Under the pieces are notes generated by a model. It did not search any database. It was not told the DNA's origin and saw nothing but the letters and a program-made list of their open reading frames with translations. A DNA stretch of 64,000 nt, taken from the NCBI RefSeq assembly GCF_905147045.1, contig NC_065916.1, positions 6,116,468 to 6,180,467 of the forward strand, in the 5' to 3' direction. Both the position numbers and the translations under genes were made by a program. Positions 61,387-64,000 of the stretch are shown here, one piece after another (the stretch's first letter is position 1; each line of letters begins with the position of its first letter). This DNA is from Nymphalis io (lineage: Eukaryota; Arthropoda; Insecta; Lepidoptera; Nymphalidae).

Positions 61387-64000
61387 CTATAAATTAAAAC
61401 CTCTTAAATTTTTTAATCGCCTCTCCAAGTCCTCGACGCAGTCGTCCTTGGGCCACGGGTCTGGCTTCTTCCTTTCACCGCCGGGAGCCATTTGGAAGTT
61501 ACCACCACTTTTACCAGGACTCTCCGAACTGAAATAGGAAAAAAATAAGATTATTACAAACTCCACTTCCCAAGCGCATCACTTCTAACATTTTCAATTA
61601 AACCAATACTTCAATAAACGAATGTTACAAACTTTAGCGCGATTTAACTGACTACTAACGCCATCTATTATCACGTAACAAAAAACTATTAACATATAAA
61701 ACTTTCTATAATACTTTACTTTACTTCTTATAATATAAGCAACTTGATGAACCATAGAGATTTCATGGATCTTGAGGGTTCCTTCGCTACATATATAGCT
61801 TACAAACCAAATCTTATCGGAACAGCGAGGTGCAAGCAGTACCGGCCGTGGTAACCCACGGCGAGCGAGAGGAACGATCGCTCTATGCACCAGGTAAATG
61901 GTATGCAAGAGGGCGTCATAAACAATTACTAGGGTTGTTATATATATAACATTAACTGAAATATAATATATGTGAAGTGAAAGCGTCGACCAAAGGCCGC
62001 TTAAAGACAAACTCCACTACTATGATGAAGGGCCAGGGCTGGCGGGGATTTCATAACATCCAAACGAAAACGTAGAGCAGTAGTATTTATGTACTGATGA
62101 TGGTAGACCTACCATATAAAAGTGAAAGTATGAATAATTGTAATATTTAAACAAACAAGATATGGTGATCAACGCTGGTGAAGAAACAACGAACGTTTGA
62201 GTGCTGATGGTGGAGATACCATTAAATGATGGTGAGTATACATAATGTAATGTAATGTAATAACCTACATTGTGTCGATAATGGTGCTAGAATAAAATAT
62301 ACCTGCTGTATGCCGTGCTGGCGGAAAACTCGTCTCTACTGCTATAGAGCCACACACCAGCCCCCTCGGTGTGGTCTTGAACCTGGAACTGCGCTCCGTA
62401 GTGCCGCGGGGGAGTCGTGAAGTCTACATTGAGGGGTTGACCTGAGAATTATATATAAAATGTATATTAATATAAGTCCTAACATAACTTTTACTTTTTA
62501 ACTCCGGGATGACACAGACTGCAAATTTGCAATACAATGTCAGTCACAGACACACACACACACACACAGAGACTACACACGAGGGTACAAGCAGCAAACG
62601 CACACAGAGGGGGAGTGGGGAGGCAGAAAGAGGCAGAGAGAAAGACAAATAAAGATATTCACCTGGGTGTATCCTGTCGTCCTGGCGTAACTCCACATAC
62701 TCCTTGGCCAGGTTCGCCAAGTTGATGTCCATGTTGACGTCCGAGTCGTTCTCCTTATCGTTCTTCGCCCACACGTCAGATGTCAGACACTCCTCCGACG
62801 GAGGGTACCACGCCTGAGACGGCTTCTCTGTCTTGGTCTCCCGTTTTGGAGACTTTTGGGACGGTTCTGAAGCTGAAATAAAAAGTAAATAAATAATTGC
62901 CTGTAATTTTTGGCACTGTTTACTTTTGCTTAATTCTAAATAAACTCGAACATCGTGAGTAAAACCCGCATGTGTCACATTCACCGGTCATGACGACCCG
63001 CATTGGAGCAGCGAAGGGGAATAACCTCCAAATCGAAAAGGAATCTTTCCCAGAAGTGGGACATTAATAGGCTGTTAAATACTACATATATTTATGCATA
63101 CAATTTGAAGAAACTTTAAAAAGTATAAAAAAGGATTGTGTACCTTCAGCAACCGCCACCGCCACCTTCCCGGTATTGGCTTCTTCGAGACCCAGACTGT
63201 TCAGCTCAGCGAGCATCTGTTCCTCGCCATCGAAGACGAACTCTCGTTCTAACCGCTTCTTGGTACCTCTCGGTAATTTATCCGCCGGTGGGGATGGTAG
63301 CTTGGTAGCTGAAAATGAAAAAATAAATTAATTCAAAGGCAGAAAAGAAAGGAAAAATCGTTCTGGGAGCTAGACTAGAACGAATACAATAGTCGAAACG
63401 ATTTCAAACTTTGCCTTCGTATGGATTATTCAACATACTTCAACTGTTGATCACGCGATAAATCGAATACATACATTACCATACATTTTGGGTTCCCACA
63501 AACAAAATCGACAGCCACTAAAGGACTTTGTATAGGCTGAACGAATGTCAGGCCAATTTCAATTTAATCTAGATTCAGGTACTAGATAATTGCAACCTGT
63601 ATTGGAAAACATGAAGACCATGATGTCACTCTCAAAGTGACAGCAAACCCCACACAAACGAAAAGAGTTCACCGTGCTTACCGAGGCACGAGAGTGTAAG
63701 CTTCCAACTTGCAAAGTTTGGACTGCTATTTGAGAACTTCTTGGCAAGAAAATCAACACACACAAACTTGTGCACTATAATATCTCCTGCACAGATGTCT
63801 AGCATACCTCCCTTGAGGAAGTCACCATGGCTGAAGTCGATCGTGAGGATATTATCAGTATAAATATATAATGTGTAACTTACGAATATTCCTCCCGTCC
63901 CGTTCCCTGTCCTCCTTCCCCGGAGTACCCCCTGTGTTCCCGGAACCGGATAACAAGTCATTCAATTCTTGTTCCAGTTCAGCTGTGTCCAGGTCGTCTA
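61387..64000 (-). CDS. Unrecognised acidic protein, last five exons, MIM1-like C-terminus (partial)
   Basis: Exons in transcript order: 64000-63884 (continues beyond the window), 63308-63144, 62872-62663, 62441-62303, 61528-61387 (TAG). All junctions are GT-AG and phase-consistent, giving 256 visible residues. The protein is hydrophilic and Pro/Ser/Lys/Glu-rich. Visible pieces: DDLDTAELEQELNDLL, LEREFVFDGEEQMLAELNSL, WYPPSEECLTSDVWAKND, NLAKEYVELRQDDRIHPGQP, RHYGAQFQVQDHTEGAGVW, and a C-terminal helix EDLERRLKNLRGFNL. The last piece contains LxxRLxxLR, the core of MIM1 motifs that bind MIT domains such as that of VPS4; the acidic residue usually three before the first Leu is not there. No membrane segment or catalytic domain is visible. 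I could not name the family. The ESCRT link is inference. Confidence 0.8.
62547..62570 (+). repeat. (CA)n microsatellite
   Basis: Short CA run in the intron between the third and fourth visible exons of the right-edge gene. Confidence 0.85.
62945..63080 (+). repeat. Family A SINE, degenerate 3' part
   Basis: 'aacatcgtgagtaaaaccc', 'cccgcattggagcagcg', 'agaagtgggacattaatag'. Confidence 0.65.
63600..63860 (-). repeat. Family D SINE, diverged, in right-edge gene intron
   Basis: 'ccgaggcacgagagtgtaag', 'cttccaacttgcaaag' and 'gtgcactataatatctcctg' are D landmarks, partly rearranged in orientation. Confidence 0.6.

Noticed and set aside
61594..62010. 138-aa minus-strand ORF between the last two exons of the right-edge gene
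   Set aside because: It sits wholly in an intron with AT-rich composition and no motif or splice support.
62544..62984. 146-aa ORF read as one exon
   Set aside because: Only 62663-62872 is exon. The ends of the ORF are intron sequence beyond clear splice sites, including the CA run.

Overview
This is a eukaryotic nuclear window, almost certainly from a lepidopteran and probably a nymphalid-type butterfly. The genes have short GT-AG exons in long AT-rich introns. The gene families are insect ones (an RR-1 cuticle protein, a ZAD zinc-finger exon, an MFSD6-like transporter). Much of the window is decayed interspersed repeats, including tRNA-derived SINEs of the kind seen in butterfly genomes. 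Nothing looks bacterial or viral: there are no operons, rRNA, CRISPR arrays or phage genes.

Layout. 0.3-3.4 kb: an old SINE, then a complete 2.71-kb Tc1/mariner-superfamily transposon with about 611-bp terminal inverted repeats, TA flanks and a broken transposase. 3.8-4.05 kb (-): one exon of a ZAD-type zinc-finger gene. 5.15-22.1 kb (+): a ten-exon MFSD6-like transporter gene that splices in silico to 594 aa. Its first intron carries a full-length RTE-type non-LTR retrotransposon with an intact 987-aa ORF in antisense. 23.3-23.5 kb (-): an unrecognised 68-aa ORF; a decayed fragment of the same sequence lies at 52.2-52.8 kb, split by nested SINEs. 27.15-43.7 kb (-): a four-exon RR-1 cuticle protein gene (123 aa) with a 27-bp first exon separated from the rest by a 14.7-kb intron. 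That intron holds a 5'-truncated LINE reverse transcriptase and many SINEs. 44-61 kb: no convincing gene, only repeats, a perfect 29-bp-stem palindrome, RTE and LINE tails and a tandem array. 61.4 kb to the right edge (-): the last five visible exons of an unrecognised acidic protein gene whose C-terminus resembles an ESCRT-type MIM1 motif.

The repeats fall into recurring families, labelled here for cross-reference. A: about 300-bp tRNA-derived SINE, Metulj-like. B: about 290-bp unclassified, most numerous. C: about 260-bp tRNA-derived SINE. D: about 330-bp tRNA-derived SINE. E: GC-rich element, up to about 210 bp seen. F: about 150 bp. G: about 130 bp. I: unclassified, up to about 600 bp. 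J: tRNA-like cluster in transporter intron 6. Families A and B insert into copies of themselves.

The genes show no sign of acting together: a membrane transporter, a secreted cuticle protein, a putative transcription factor exon and an unknown acidic protein. Exon structures come from reading splice sites and frames by eye. They are strongly supported where frame, phase and family motifs agree across junctions (transporter, cuticle gene, right-edge gene).
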